Position numbers and translations under genes: made by a program
Origin: Sphingomonas sp. Leaf230
Lineage (GTDB): Bacteria > Pseudomonadota > Alphaproteobacteria > Sphingomonadales > Sphingomonadaceae
Direction: 5' to 3'
Length of the DNA stretch: 64,000 nucleotides
Assembly: GCF_001421745.1 (NCBI RefSeq)
Contig: NZ_LMKW01000011.1
Span: 62,001-126,000 of the forward strand
Shown: in pieces, positions 8,123 to 17,471 of the stretch
Numbering within the stretch: position 1 is the first letter of the stretch
Layout: each line of letters opens with the position of its first letter
Notes under the pieces: generated by a model
The model's database searches: none
Told to the model about the DNA's origin: nothing
Seen by the model: the letters and a program-made list of their open reading frames with translations, nothing else

Positions 8123-11100
8123 TCAGAAGTTGAACGACACGCCCACATAGGCCCGCCGCCCGAAGTAATTCCGGTAGGTGAAGCGGTCCTTCGTATCGTT
8201 GCCGAGATGGCGGCTTTCCTCGGCCTTGGTGAGATTGATCACCGAGGCGGTGAGGTTCAGCCGGTCGGTCAGCGCGTAGGCCGCATTGAGATCGACCTGT
8301 GCATACGGATCGGTGTATTCGTTCAGGCCCGACTGCAACCCGCCGACGACTTCGCCGCGCCGGTTGTACGAGGCACGCATCAGCACCTTGCCGTGTTCGT
8401 AGAAGACCGACGCGTTGACCTGCGTCTTGGCGCTGCCGACGAGCGCGGACGAGCCGACCTTCTGCCCGTCGAGCGTCACGTCGGCCACCGAGGTGTCGTT
8501 GTAGGTGAAGTTGACCTGCGCGCCGAGACCGAACGACAGCGTGTGCTGCGCGTACAGTTCGACACCCTGCGACCGCGCATTCGATCCGTTCGCGACAGTC
8601 GAGTAAGGCTGGATCAGTTGCTGCGTTCCGTTGACGTCGCGGGTGACGTTCAACACCAGCGGGACGACGAAATCGGAGACGTCCTTGCGGAAGAAGGTCG
8701 CGCCGAGCACCGATCCACGGTGGAAATACCATTCGATGCCCAGATCATATTGCCACGCGGAGAACGGATTCAGGTCTGAATTGCCGCCGCTGCCCGACCA
8801 GCCGGCAAACTCGCCGAACTGGCCACGATCGAACGCATAGGCGTCCGAGCGGAACGTCAACGACCGCTGCGACCCCAAATTCTCGAACGATGGCCGCGCG
8901 ATCACCTTCGCGACCGCGCCGCGGACGAGGAGATCAGGAGTGACTTCGTACGACACGTTGAAGCTCGGCAGCCAGTCCGTGTACGTCTTCGACTGGTCGG
9001 CACGCGTGTTAACGATCGTCTCGCGCACGCTGAGCGGCAGCACCTGGCAATTGCCATCGGGGCCGAGCGGACGGTTGGGATCGGCCGCCCCGCCGGGGCC
9101 GTTGACGCAATAGTCGTTGAGATATTGCAGGCGATCGGACGTGTTGCCCGACTGTTTCGTGTTCGCCATGCGGATGCCGACGTTACCGCGAAGTCCACCG
9201 GTCCCAAAGTTCACCTGCGCATAGCCGGCGAAGACCCGCTCCCCCAGCGCGTAGACGAAGTCGGGCTCGTAGACCCGCACCGCCTGGCCGTAGGTCGAAT
9301 TCAGATACGTCAGATATTCGTCGAAATTAATGCCCGGCACGACGTTCGCGTTGAAGCCGCCGTTGATGTTGCCGATCTGGTTTGCGTAGAAGAACTCGGG
9401 ACGGGCGACCGCGCCCGCTGCGGTATCCTGATAGCGGAGCAGCGTCGCCGGATCGGCATACCAGTCGTTGCGACCGGTCTCGCGGCCGATCTTCAGGTCG
9501 CGCCACTTGCCGCCGATCTGTACCGACTTCAGGAACCCGTCGAACCGTCGAGTCAGGTCGAGCTGAGCATAACGCTGGCCAAGGTCGCTGTTGACGAAGC
9601 TCGACCCGGTCGAGCCCACGTCGATCTGCGCGATCCCGTTGCGGATGTTGTTCTGCAGCTCGGGCGAGAACTCGAAATTGGCGATGCCGTCAGAGATGTT
9701 CCAGTTGCTGACCAGATTACCGTTCTGCTCCCGGCCGGGCGTCGTCAGGCGGGGCTTGGCGGCGACGCTGAAGCGCACCGACGGGCCACCGCTCGACTTG
9801 GTCTTGCCCAGTTTCAGGACGGCGTCGAAGCGATCCTGGCTATATTTGACCTCGGTCTCGAACGTGTTCGAAACCTGTTTCTCGCGACTGTACGTGCCGG
9901 CGATCTGCGGCGTCTCCATCGTGCACGGGGTCGGGCGCGCGAGACAGCCCGTTCCCGCCGCCGGCACCGCGAAATTGGCCGACTGGAAGATCGTCCCGCT
10001 CTTGTCGAACGTCGCGCCGGTAAAGAAGTTGTCGTAGCCCCATTCGGGGATCTTCAGCACGTTAGAGGTATAGTTGCTGCTATAGCCGAACCGGAAATAG
10101 TTCGCGGTGACCGTGACCGCCTCGAACGGCTTGAACTGCGCGGTCGCCTGGATGCCGTACCGCTCGCGCTCCTGGTCGAAGACTTCGGCGTTGACCGACT
10201 GCGGCGCCCAATAGCCCGAATAATGCGTGCCATCGCGCGCAGTCGTGCCCTGCCCCGGCCAATAAGAGATCGCGTCGTTGTTCGCGAAGGTCTTGCCGTT
10301 GACGTCGGTCGCGGGCTTCAGGACGTTGCCCTGCGCGTCGCGGTCGCTCCACCACAGCCAGCTCTCGGACGAGCTGCGCAACTCGCGGTTGGTGCGCTTC
10401 TGCCAGACGCCGCCGACCAGCAGACCGAACGTCTCCTCCTTGTTCTTCCACGACACCTGCCCGCCAAGCTGCGGTTCGTACTTCTCGGTCGTGTCCGAAT
10501 AGGTCCCTTCGGCGGAGACGAAACCCGACCACGCCGGCACGTCGAACGGCCGCCGCGTGTTGAGGATGATCGTGCCGCCGACGCCGCCTTCTTCAAGCCG
10601 CGCTTCGGGCGATTTATAGACCTCGGTGCTGGCGATGAACGTGGACGGCAACAGCACATAGTTGAACGACCGCTGCGGCTCGCCACTGTCCGCGCCGGCG
10701 AGGAAATTGCCGTTGAGCAAGGTGAGCGTCAGGCCCGACTGAAGCCCGCGAATACTGACCCGGCTACCTTCGCCGCCGTCACGGGTGATGACCACGCCCG
10801 GCACGCGCTGCAACGCATCGGCGACGTTCTTGTCGGGGAACTTGCCGACGTCCTCGGCGGTGATCACGTCGACGAACGCGTTCGCCTCGCGCTTCTGGGT
10901 AAGGCTCTTCTCGATCGAGCGCCGATACCCGGTAACGACGATGTCGCCAGTGTCCTGCGCCGACCCATCCGGCTGTGTCGTGCCGGCGGCTAGCCCGGAC
11001 TCCGCCGTAGCGGTCGAGGCGGGCTGCGCCTGGTCGGACGGCGTCGCGCTCTGGGGAGGCATAGCGGAGGGCGCGGCCTGTTGAGCCTGCGCCGCACCGG

Positions 11101-11194
11101 CCAACGCAGCAGTAAGACTGACCGTGGCCAACAGGAACGACAACGGACGATGGCGGCGCGCCACGATCGAGTACGATTCTATGCTTGCGGTCAT
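8123..11194 (-). CDS. TonB-dependent outer-membrane receptor (carbohydrate type)
   Basis: A 1023-residue TonB-dependent receptor. The N-terminus is a long signal peptide ending near AAQAQQA, then a low-complexity Ala/Pro/Ser/Thr linker, a TonB box (DIVVTGYR, residues 84-91), the plug (AEDVGKFPDKNVADALQRVPGV and RGLQSG), and a 22-strand-type barrel ending in the C-terminal Phe signature SFNF. The RRSIEKSLTQKR segment after the TonB box is typical of the Caulobacter-type sugar receptors. It would import mannooligosaccharides across the outer membrane. A strong ribosome site (GGAAGAGGAAAG) precedes the ATG. It is the first gene after the repressor and heads the enzyme run. Confidence 0.95.
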   Translation of the reverse strand: MTASIESYSIVARRHRPLSFLLATVSLTAALAGAAQAQQAAPSAMPPQSATPSDQAQPASTATAESGLAAGTTQPDGSAQDTGDIVVTGYRRSIEKSLTQKREANAFVDVITAEDVGKFPDKNVADALQRVPGVVITRDGGEGSRVSIRGLQSGLTLTLLNGNFLAGADSGEPQRSFNYVLLPSTFIASTEVYKSPEARLEEGGVGGTIILNTRRPFDVPAWSGFVSAEGTYSDTTEKYEPQLGGQVSWKNKEETFGLLVGGVWQKRTNRELRSSSESWLWWSDRDAQGNVLKPATDVNGKTFANNDAISYWPGQGTTARDGTHYSGYWAPQSVNAEVFDQERERYGIQATAQFKPFEAVTVTANYFRFGYSSNYTSNVLKIPEWGYDNFFTGATFDKSGTIFQSANFAVPAAGTGCLARPTPCTMETPQIAGTYSREKQVSNTFETEVKYSQDRFDAVLKLGKTKSSGGPSVRFSVAAKPRLTTPGREQNGNLVSNWNISDGIANFEFSPELQNNIRNGIAQIDVGSTGSSFVNSDLGQRYAQLDLTRRFDGFLKSVQIGGKWRDLKIGRETGRNDWYADPATLLRYQDTAAGAVARPEFFYANQIGNINGGFNANVVPGINFDEYLTYLNSTYGQAVRVYEPDFVYALGERVFAGYAQVNFGTGGLRGNVGIRMANTKQSGNTSDRLQYLNDYCVNGPGGAADPNRPLGPDGNCQVLPLSVRETIVNTRADQSKTYTDWLPSFNVSYEVTPDLLVRGAVAKVIARPSFENLGSQRSLTFRSDAYAFDRGQFGEFAGWSGSGGNSDLNPFSAWQYDLGIEWYFHRGSVLGATFFRKDVSDFVVPLVLNVTRDVNGTQQLIQPYSTVANGSNARSQGVELYAQHTLSFGLGAQVNFTYNDTSVADVTLDGQKVGSSALVGSAKTQVNASVFYEHGKVLMRASYNRRGEVVGGLQSGLNEYTDPYAQVDLNAAYALTDRLNLTASVINLTKAEESRHLGNDTKDRFTYRNYFGRRAYVGVSFNF

Positions 11195-11564
11195 CAGACT
11201 TTCCTCTTCCTCGTGAGGATGCCTGCGCCCCCCTCACTTACCCCTGCGAATAGCGCGCCTGCCCCCGTTTTCGGTTGGGCTGTCCGGTTGAATCGGATCC
11301 TGGCGGCGTGCAGTCTCGACCCGTCTATTTGCCAATTGTAAAAGCAAGTTGTCAAATAGATTGTTGCGCTAGTTTTGGCCCGCTGTGGACGTAACTCGCC
11401 GAATACCCTTTGACGGGCCGATAGTCTGAGCGAAGACACCGCAACGATTCACGTCTGCCTTCGTGTAGTCGCACACGTACAACGACAGCAGCATGCGCTC
11501 TGCAACGCCAAGCGCGCGGAGTCCCTTCATGCCGGGATAGCGGTACCGAAACCGATTACCGGCG
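11195..11564. other. intergenic region between receptor and ROK gene
   Basis: This 370-bp stretch has visibly lower GC than its surroundings and holds the receptor leader and a candidate promoter with an operator-like palindrome at 11324-11360. From 11361 to 11564 I see no convincing gene; the only open frame is a 3' extension shadow of the ROK gene in another frame. Confidence 0.6.
11324..11360 (-). promoter_or_regulatory. candidate promoter and operator of the receptor operon
   Basis: A perfect 8-bp inverted repeat, TCTATTTG (11324-11331) and CAAATAGA (11353-11360), separated by 21 bp. On the minus strand TTGACA (11355-11350) and CAAATA (11331-11326) are spaced by 18 bp, so the palindrome arms would sit over the -35 and -10 elements. 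Binding by the adjacent ROK regulator is an inference. Confidence 0.45.
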
Positions 11565-12764
11565 TCAGTCGGCTGCCGCGCCGGAATCCTTCCAGAGCGC
11601 AGCGGCCTTGGGCAGCAGGAAATGACTGAACGGCAGGATCGCCGCACCAACGGCAGGCGCATCCTCCGACAGCGCGGCACGGCGGACCGGCGCGATCGCG
11701 GGCGCATCGGTGGCGTCCCGGATCAGCGCGTTGACCCGCTCCGCCACCCGTTCCACCAACCGGCTCGGCAGGCGCCCGCCGATCAGGATCACCGCCGGAT
11801 CGATCAGGCAGTTGATCGCGTCGAGGGGCGTGCAGAGCGTGCGCGCCGCCCGCTCCACCCATTCCTCCAGGCAACGCTCGACATCCGGCGCCCAATTGGA
11901 CTGATGCAGCACCTGCCCGATCTCGAATCCCGCATTCGCCAGATGCTCGGCAAGTCCGGATAGCGATACCAGTTTCTGCACGGTCTCGCGTCCCCGCTTG
12001 CCGCCGCCGGCCGCCATGAACCCTAGCTCGCCGCTGCGCCCGTGCGTGCCGCGAACATACGCGCCATCCGCAACGAAGCCGCCACCCAGCCCCGACGACA
12101 CGAGGATATAGAAGAAACTGCTGTAATTCTGTCCGAAGCCCAACTGCATCTCGCCCATCGCGGCGGCGGCAGCATCGTTCTCGACGAACACGGGCAGCGA
12201 CAGCGGCTTGTCGAACAGCGTCGCCATGTCGATTCCGTCCCACGCCGCATAGGCCGCCGGACGGCCCGGCATCGCGACCAGCGCGAGGTCGTCGGGACGC
12301 GCGACGCCGATGCCGACCAGCTTGGCGGGATCTACCTTCGCGCTTTTCAGCATCGCGCGGACCGAGCGCCGAAAGAGATCGCGGACGTCGTCGGGCAGCG
12401 CAAAGCTGATCTCGATCGACTTGCGCGCGAGGATCTGGGCGAGGAAATCGACCAGCACGATCGTGATATGGTCGCGGTCGATATTGACGCCGATCGAATA
12501 GCACGCATCGGCCCGGACGACGAGTTTGGTCGGCGGCTGGCCGCGCCCGCCGCGACGCTGCCCCGCCTCCTCGATCATCCCTTCCTGTAGCAGACGCCGC
12601 GTAATGTTGGCGATCGCCGGCCCGGTCAGCCCGGTGATCCTCGCAAGGTCGATCCGCGTCAGCGATCCGCCGAGGCGAATGGCATGCAGCGTCACGCGCT
12701 GGTTGTGGTCGGCGGCGCGCTCGAGGTTGGTCCCCGACAGACGCGGCGGCGTTTGAAGAGTCAT
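11565..12764 (-). CDS. ROK-family transcriptional repressor lacking the zinc motif
   Basis: A 399-residue ROK protein: an N-terminal winged helix-turn-helix (about residues 20-65, RIDLARITGLTGPAIANIT) joined to a sugar-kinase-like domain. The order matches NagC/Mlc/XylR-type repressors that respond to a sugar. The usual zinc signature after GELGH (CxCGxxGC) is absent: the region reads GELGFMAAGGGKRGRETVQ, with His replaced by Phe and no cysteines. It may therefore rely on another way to couple sugar binding to DNA release. It sits between the receptor operon and a divergent GH92 gene and is the obvious local regulator for both, though this is inferred from position. Confidence 0.9.
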   Translation of the reverse strand: MTLQTPPRLSGTNLERAADHNQRVTLHAIRLGGSLTRIDLARITGLTGPAIANITRRLLQEGMIEEAGQRRGGRGQPPTKLVVRADACYSIGVNIDRDHITIVLVDFLAQILARKSIEISFALPDDVRDLFRRSVRAMLKSAKVDPAKLVGIGVARPDDLALVAMPGRPAAYAAWDGIDMATLFDKPLSLPVFVENDAAAAAMGEMQLGFGQNYSSFFYILVSSGLGGGFVADGAYVRGTHGRSGELGFMAAGGGKRGRETVQKLVSLSGLAEHLANAGFEIGQVLHQSNWAPDVERCLEEWVERAARTLCTPLDAINCLIDPAVILIGGRLPSRLVERVAERVNALIRDATDAPAIAPVRRAALSEDAPAVGAAILPFSHFLLPKAAALWKDSGAAAD

Positions 12765-13125
12765 GCGGACCGATCATCCAGGTTGGAGAACAGAAAACGA
12801 AGCCGCTTTGCGCTGCAACATAGCGATTTCAGCGTTGGCGACGAAGTGATTCCGCGATTGCGAAGGCTTGGCAAGTGCACACTATTGGCGTTCAGTGAAC
12901 TCGCGGCATATCGACCCGGTCTGAAGACCATCTTCTGCATCCCCCCGCTTTCAAACTGTTTGTTTGAATTATCCAATTTGATGTTCTAATCCACTTCTGC
13001 GGTTGCGCAAGAGCTGGCGATGAAGCCAGTCTGGCGACCGAACGAATAGAGGGGATGTGCGCGACATGGTTCACCTGGCACCCGGCAAGCTCCCCCGCCT
13101 ATTTCCCTCCGAACGGGTGACCTCG
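12765..13125. other. divergent intergenic region, ROK repressor / GH92
   Basis: 361 bp with lower GC than the flanking genes, separating the minus-strand repressor from the plus-strand GH92. It must hold both promoters. Apart from the palindrome and promoter candidate at 12951-12990 I see no gene or other structure. Confidence 0.6.
12951..12990 (+). promoter_or_regulatory. candidate promoter/operator of the divergent GH92 gene
   Basis: TCAAAC (12951-12956) and GTTTGA (12962-12967) form a 6-bp inverted repeat with a 5-bp spacer. It overlaps a weak -35-like TTGAAT (12964-12969), followed after 15 bp by a -10-like TCTAAT (12985-12990). The spacing is short, so the promoter call is tentative. 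Confidence 0.3.
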
Positions 13126-15471
13126 ATGTCCATCTTCACGCGATCGTGCCTCGTGGGCACGCTGTTCACCACGATCCTCGCCGGCCCCGCCTTCGCGCAG
13201 GATGCCGCAAAACCGAGCGATGCGGTCGATCCGTTCATCGGCACCGGCGGCGAGGGCCACACCTTCCCAGGCGCAGTCGCTCCGTTCGGCATGGTGCAGT
13301 TATCGCCGGATACCGATACCTCGTGCGTAATCCGCACCTGCTATGGCCACGCCGCCGGCTATCGCTACGACGATCCGACGATCGAGGGGTTCAGCCACAC
13401 GCATTTCTCGGGCGCGGGGCATTCCGATCTCGGCGACATCCTCGTCATGCCGGTATCGGGCGACAATGTGCCGATGGACCCTGGCACGCCCGCCGCCTCT
13501 GGCTATCGCTCGCGCTTTTCGCACGCCAGCGAGGTCGCCAAGCCGGGCTATTACGCGGTCACGCTCGACGGTCCGGGCGTACGCGCGGAAATGACCGCCG
13601 GTACCCGGATCGGCGTGCATCGCTACAGCTTCCTCAAGGGCAAGGCCGCGCACCTCGTCGTCGATCTTCGGTCGTCGCTTTATAATTACCCCGGCAAGAT
13701 CCTGTGGTCGGGGCTGCACCTGCGCGACGACGGCGTGCTCACCGGCTTTCGCGAAACCCGCGGCTGGGCACCAGGCCGCAAGCTCTACTTCGCGATGCGG
13801 TTCTCGGCGCCGCTGGTCGGCCACGCGCTGGTCAACCGCGAGAAGGACATCCCGTACAAAGGGTTCCAGGGCCCAGGCCGCGGCAGCGATGCGGTCGCGG
13901 AAAAACTCGGCCAGGCGCTGGAAGCGCGGCTCGATTTCGGTCCGCTCGACGCACCACTGGAGGTGAAGGTCGGGATCTCCGGCGTCGACGAAGCCGGCGC
14001 GCTCGCCAATCTCGACAGCGAACCCGGTGGCTTCGACGCCGTCCGCAGCAAGACGCAAACCGACTGGGATACCGCACTCGGTGCGGTCAAGTTCGAGGCC
14101 GCGGCACCGATGCGCCGCATCTTTGCCACCGCGCTCTACCACAGCCTGCTCGCCCCGAGCGTTTGGAGCGACAGCGACGGACGCTACCGCGGCCCCGATG
14201 ACCAGGTGCATCAGGCGTCCGGCTTCACCGTCCGCTCGACCTTTTCCCTCTGGGACACGTTCCGCGCCGAACATCCGCTGCTGACGCTGATCCAACCCGA
14301 AAAGACCAATAGCGACATCGTCCGCTCGCTCATCGCCAGCCAGCAGCACAGCCCCGACGGCATCCTCCCGGTCTGGCAATTCGCCGGACGCGAGACATGG
14401 ACGATGATCGGCTATCACGCCGTCCCCGTCATCGCCGACGCGTATATGAAGGGCATTCGCGGCTTCGATGCGGACGCCGCGTTGCAGGCGATGGTCGCGA
14501 GCGCCGACCACGCCTCCTATGGCGGGCTCGGCGAGTATATCCAGCGTGGCTACGTCCCGATCGACAAGGAGCCGGAGGCCGCGTCGAAGACCGTCGAATA
14601 TGCCTATGACGACTGGACGATCGCGCGAATGGCGCGGCGGATGGGCAAGACGGACATCGCCGAGCGGTTCGAAAAGCGCGCGGGCAATTGGCGCAACAGC
14701 TTCGACGCGAAGTCCGGCTGGCTGCGCGCGAGGCTCGCGAACGGAACGTTCCGCACGCCTTTCGATCCGACCGCAATCAACTACGGCTCCGATTATACGG
14801 AGGGCAATGCGTGGCAATATAGCTGGTTCGTGCCGCAGGATCAGGCGGGACTGTTCCGGCTGCTCGGCGGCGATGCGAAGACCGTCAGGAAACTCGATGC
14901 GATGTTCGACTTCGACAATTCGAAGGTCGATTACAGCCACGCGGAGGATATCGCCGGGCTGATCGGCCAGTATATCCACGGCAACGAACCGAGCCACCAC
15001 GTCGCCTATCTCTACAATTACGCTGGCGCACCGTGGCGGACGCAGGAGCGGCTCGGCCAGATCGTGCGGAGCCAGTACGGCGCCAAACCGGAGGGGCTCA
15101 GCGGCAACGACGATCTCGGCCAGATGTCCGCATGGCTCGTCTTCACCGCGCTCGGCTTCTACCCGGTCGCGCCGGGATCGAACGAATATGTCATCGGCCG
15201 CCCGTTCCTGTCGCAGGCAACGCTCGCGCTACCCGGCGGCAAGCAGTTCGCGATTCGCACGGATAATCTGTCGGACGCCAACCCCTACATCCGCTCGGTC
15301 ACGCTGAACGGCACGCCCCTCACCCGCAGCTATCTGCGCGACGACGAGATACGTCAGGGCGGCGAACTTCGCTTCGTGATGGCAGCGAAACCCAACAAGC
15401 TCTGGGGCAAGGGCGCGAAGGCCCGCCCGTTCTCGTCCTCGACCGCGCCATCGACCATGCCGCGCCACTAA
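13126..15471 (+). CDS. GH92 family exo-alpha-mannosidase, Sec-exported
   Basis: The third GH92 enzyme of the locus, about 781 residues from the chosen ATG, which gives a clean Sec signal peptide (hydrophobic core, cleavage near AFAQ). An in-frame upstream start at 13057 would add 23 charged residues and bury the signal. Landmarks: DPFIGTGGEGHTFPGA, HGNEPSHHVAYLY with Glu621, and GNDDLGQMSAW with the catalytic-base Asp residues. It resembles the Tat-exported GH92 at 770-3097 more than the Gln variant. It is transcribed away from the ROK repressor and followed 74 bp later by an S15-type hydrolase, with which it may be co-transcribed. Confidence 0.93.
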   Translation: MSIFTRSCLVGTLFTTILAGPAFAQDAAKPSDAVDPFIGTGGEGHTFPGAVAPFGMVQLSPDTDTSCVIRTCYGHAAGYRYDDPTIEGFSHTHFSGAGHSDLGDILVMPVSGDNVPMDPGTPAASGYRSRFSHASEVAKPGYYAVTLDGPGVRAEMTAGTRIGVHRYSFLKGKAAHLVVDLRSSLYNYPGKILWSGLHLRDDGVLTGFRETRGWAPGRKLYFAMRFSAPLVGHALVNREKDIPYKGFQGPGRGSDAVAEKLGQALEARLDFGPLDAPLEVKVGISGVDEAGALANLDSEPGGFDAVRSKTQTDWDTALGAVKFEAAAPMRRIFATALYHSLLAPSVWSDSDGRYRGPDDQVHQASGFTVRSTFSLWDTFRAEHPLLTLIQPEKTNSDIVRSLIASQQHSPDGILPVWQFAGRETWTMIGYHAVPVIADAYMKGIRGFDADAALQAMVASADHASYGGLGEYIQRGYVPIDKEPEAASKTVEYAYDDWTIARMARRMGKTDIAERFEKRAGNWRNSFDAKSGWLRARLANGTFRTPFDPTAINYGSDYTEGNAWQYSWFVPQDQAGLFRLLGGDAKTVRKLDAMFDFDNSKVDYSHAEDIAGLIGQYIHGNEPSHHVAYLYNYAGAPWRTQERLGQIVRSQYGAKPEGLSGNDDLGQMSAWLVFTALGFYPVAPGSNEYVIGRPFLSQATLALPGGKQFAIRTDNLSDANPYIRSVTLNGTPLTRSYLRDDEIRQGGELRFVMAAKPNKLWGKGAKARPFSSSTAPSTMPRH

Positions 15472-15545
15472 AGACCGTCAGACCGATTGCCCCCGCGCCC
15501 CGGTTGCGCCTAGCTTCGCCCCAACGCTTCCGGAGTCCGTCGCAA

Positions 15546-17471
15546 ATGACCGTCAAATTCGTCCTGCTCGCCTCGATCGCCCTCGCCACCACTGCAATCG
15601 CGCAGGACAAGACCGCACCCGTCGGCGGCGACATCCCCGCCAAGTTCGTCCCGCCGACCGCCGCGCAGGATTACGTGAAGCGCGAGGTGATGATCCCGAT
15701 GCGCGACGGGACCAAGCTCTACACCGTCATCGTCTATCCCAAGGGCGTCGCAAACGCGCCGATCGTCCTCACCCGCACGCCCTACAACGCCAAGGGTCGC
15801 GCGAACCGCTCCGACAGTGCGAGCATCCTCGCCACGCTGCCGCTCGCCGACGAGATGTTCGTCAAGGCGGGCTATATCCGCGTCTATCAGGACATCCGCG
15901 GCAAATACGGGTCGGAGGGTGAGTATGTCGTCACACGTCCGGTGATCGGCCCGCTCAACCCGACCAAGGTCGATCACGTCACCGACGCGTACGACACGAT
16001 CGACTGGCTGGTGAACAAGGCGAACCTGCCCCAGAGCAACGGCCGCGTCGGCATGATCGGCTCGTCCTACGAAGGCTTCACGGTCGCGATGGCGCTGCTG
16101 AACCCGCACCCCGCGCTGAAGGTCGCCGCGCCCGAGAGCCCGATGATCGACGGCTGGATGGGCGACGACTGGTTCCACTACGGCGCCTTCCGTCTCGCCA
16201 ACATCGCGTGGCTCGGCAGCCAGACCGGCTACAAGGGCGCGGGCAAGGCGCCACCCACCGGCGGCTACGACGATTACGACAATTTCCGCGAGGTCGGCTC
16301 GGCCGGCGACTGGGCGAAGAAGTCGGGCTATGACCAGCTTCCATATTGGCAGCGGATGGTGTCGCACCCCGCCTATGATGGTTTCTGGCAGGGCCAGGCG
16401 CTCGACAAGCTGCTCGCCGCCAACCCGTCGAACGTACCAACGGTCTGGGAACAGGGCCTGTGGGACCAGGAGGACATGTACGGCACGATCACTGCGTGGG
16501 AGGCGCTTAAAGCCAAGGGCAAGCTCGGCAACAACCACCTCGTCATGGGTCCATGGCGGCACAGCCAGATCAACCGCGAGGGCCGCAGCCTCGGGCCGTT
16601 CCAGTGGAATGGCGACACCGCACAGCAATTCCGCGAGGACATGCTGCTCCCCTATTTCAACCAGTATCTGAAGGATGGCCCGGCCGTCACGCTGCCCGCC
16701 GCGGCGATCTACAACACCGGCGAGAACCACTGGGACAAGTTCGCGACGTGGCCGCTCGCCTGCGAGACGGGATGCACGTCGCCGCTCAAGCCGATCTACC
16801 TGCAGGAGGGTGGCGCACTCGGGTTCGGCAAGGCCGCGACCGGCGGTGACAGCTATGTCTCCGATCCGTCGAAGCCCGTGCCGCATTTGCCCCGCCCGGT
16901 GAACTTCGGCGACGGTCGCTGGGGCGACTGGCTCGTCAGCGACCAGCGCGGCGTCGATGGTCGACCCGACGTGATGACCTACACCACCGAAGTGCTGACC
17001 ACGCCGGTGCGCGTGTCGGGTGCGCCGATCGCCGACATCTTTGCGAAGACGACCGGCACCGACGGCGATTTCGTCGTCAAGGTGATCGACGTCTACCCGG
17101 CCGAGAACGCGACCGATCCGAAGATGGGCGGGTATGAACTGCCAATCAGCCTCGACATCTTCCGCGGCCGCTATCGCCAGAGCTTCGCCAAGCCGACCGC
17201 GATCCCGGCGGGCAAGGTGCAGGAATACAAGTTCCGCCTGCCGACCGTGAACCACGTGTTCCAGTCGGGCCACAAGATCATGATCCAGGTCCAGTCGAGC
17301 CTGTTCCCGCTCTACGATCGCAACCCGCAGACGTTCGTCCCCAACATCTTCCTCGCGAAGAAAGCAGACTATAAGCCGGCAACGGTGACGATCGTCCGCG
17401 GCGGCGCATCCGCGAGCGCGGTCTGGTTGCCGGTCGTCCCGCTCGACCAGTCCGCGGCAATGGCCAAGTAA
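15546..17471 (+). CDS. CocE/NonD-type S15 hydrolase, secreted
   Basis: A 641-residue serine hydrolase of the X-Pro dipeptidyl-peptidase / CocE family. Sequence from the N-terminus: a short Sec signal peptide (cleavage near AIAQD), an alpha/beta-hydrolase domain with the nucleophile motif GSSYEG (Ser about 174), and the C-terminal jelly-roll domain of the family (HKIMIQVQSSLFPLYDRNPQ). Members hydrolyse esters, amides or N-terminal dipeptides; this one cannot be assigned a substrate. The ATG chosen is the first that gives a signal peptide. Its position behind GH92 suggests it could attack acyl groups or the peptide part of a mannoprotein, but that is only an inference. Confidence 0.85.
   Translation: MTVKFVLLASIALATTAIAQDKTAPVGGDIPAKFVPPTAAQDYVKREVMIPMRDGTKLYTVIVYPKGVANAPIVLTRTPYNAKGRANRSDSASILATLPLADEMFVKAGYIRVYQDIRGKYGSEGEYVVTRPVIGPLNPTKVDHVTDAYDTIDWLVNKANLPQSNGRVGMIGSSYEGFTVAMALLNPHPALKVAAPESPMIDGWMGDDWFHYGAFRLANIAWLGSQTGYKGAGKAPPTGGYDDYDNFREVGSAGDWAKKSGYDQLPYWQRMVSHPAYDGFWQGQALDKLLAANPSNVPTVWEQGLWDQEDMYGTITAWEALKAKGKLGNNHLVMGPWRHSQINREGRSLGPFQWNGDTAQQFREDMLLPYFNQYLKDGPAVTLPAAAIYNTGENHWDKFATWPLACETGCTSPLKPIYLQEGGALGFGKAATGGDSYVSDPSKPVPHLPRPVNFGDGRWGDWLVSDQRGVDGRPDVMTYTTEVLTTPVRVSGAPIADIFAKTTGTDGDFVVKVIDVYPAENATDPKMGGYELPISLDIFRGRYRQSFAKPTAIPAGKVQEYKFRLPTVNHVFQSGHKIMIQVQSSLFPLYDRNPQTFVPNIFLAKKADYKPATVTIVRGGASASAVWLPVVPLDQSAAMAK

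Noticed and set aside
11369-11707. A 112-codon minus-strand frame after the ROK gene
   Set aside because: Half overlaps the ROK gene in another frame; the rest has no ribosome site or recognisable pattern. Possibly decayed sequence.
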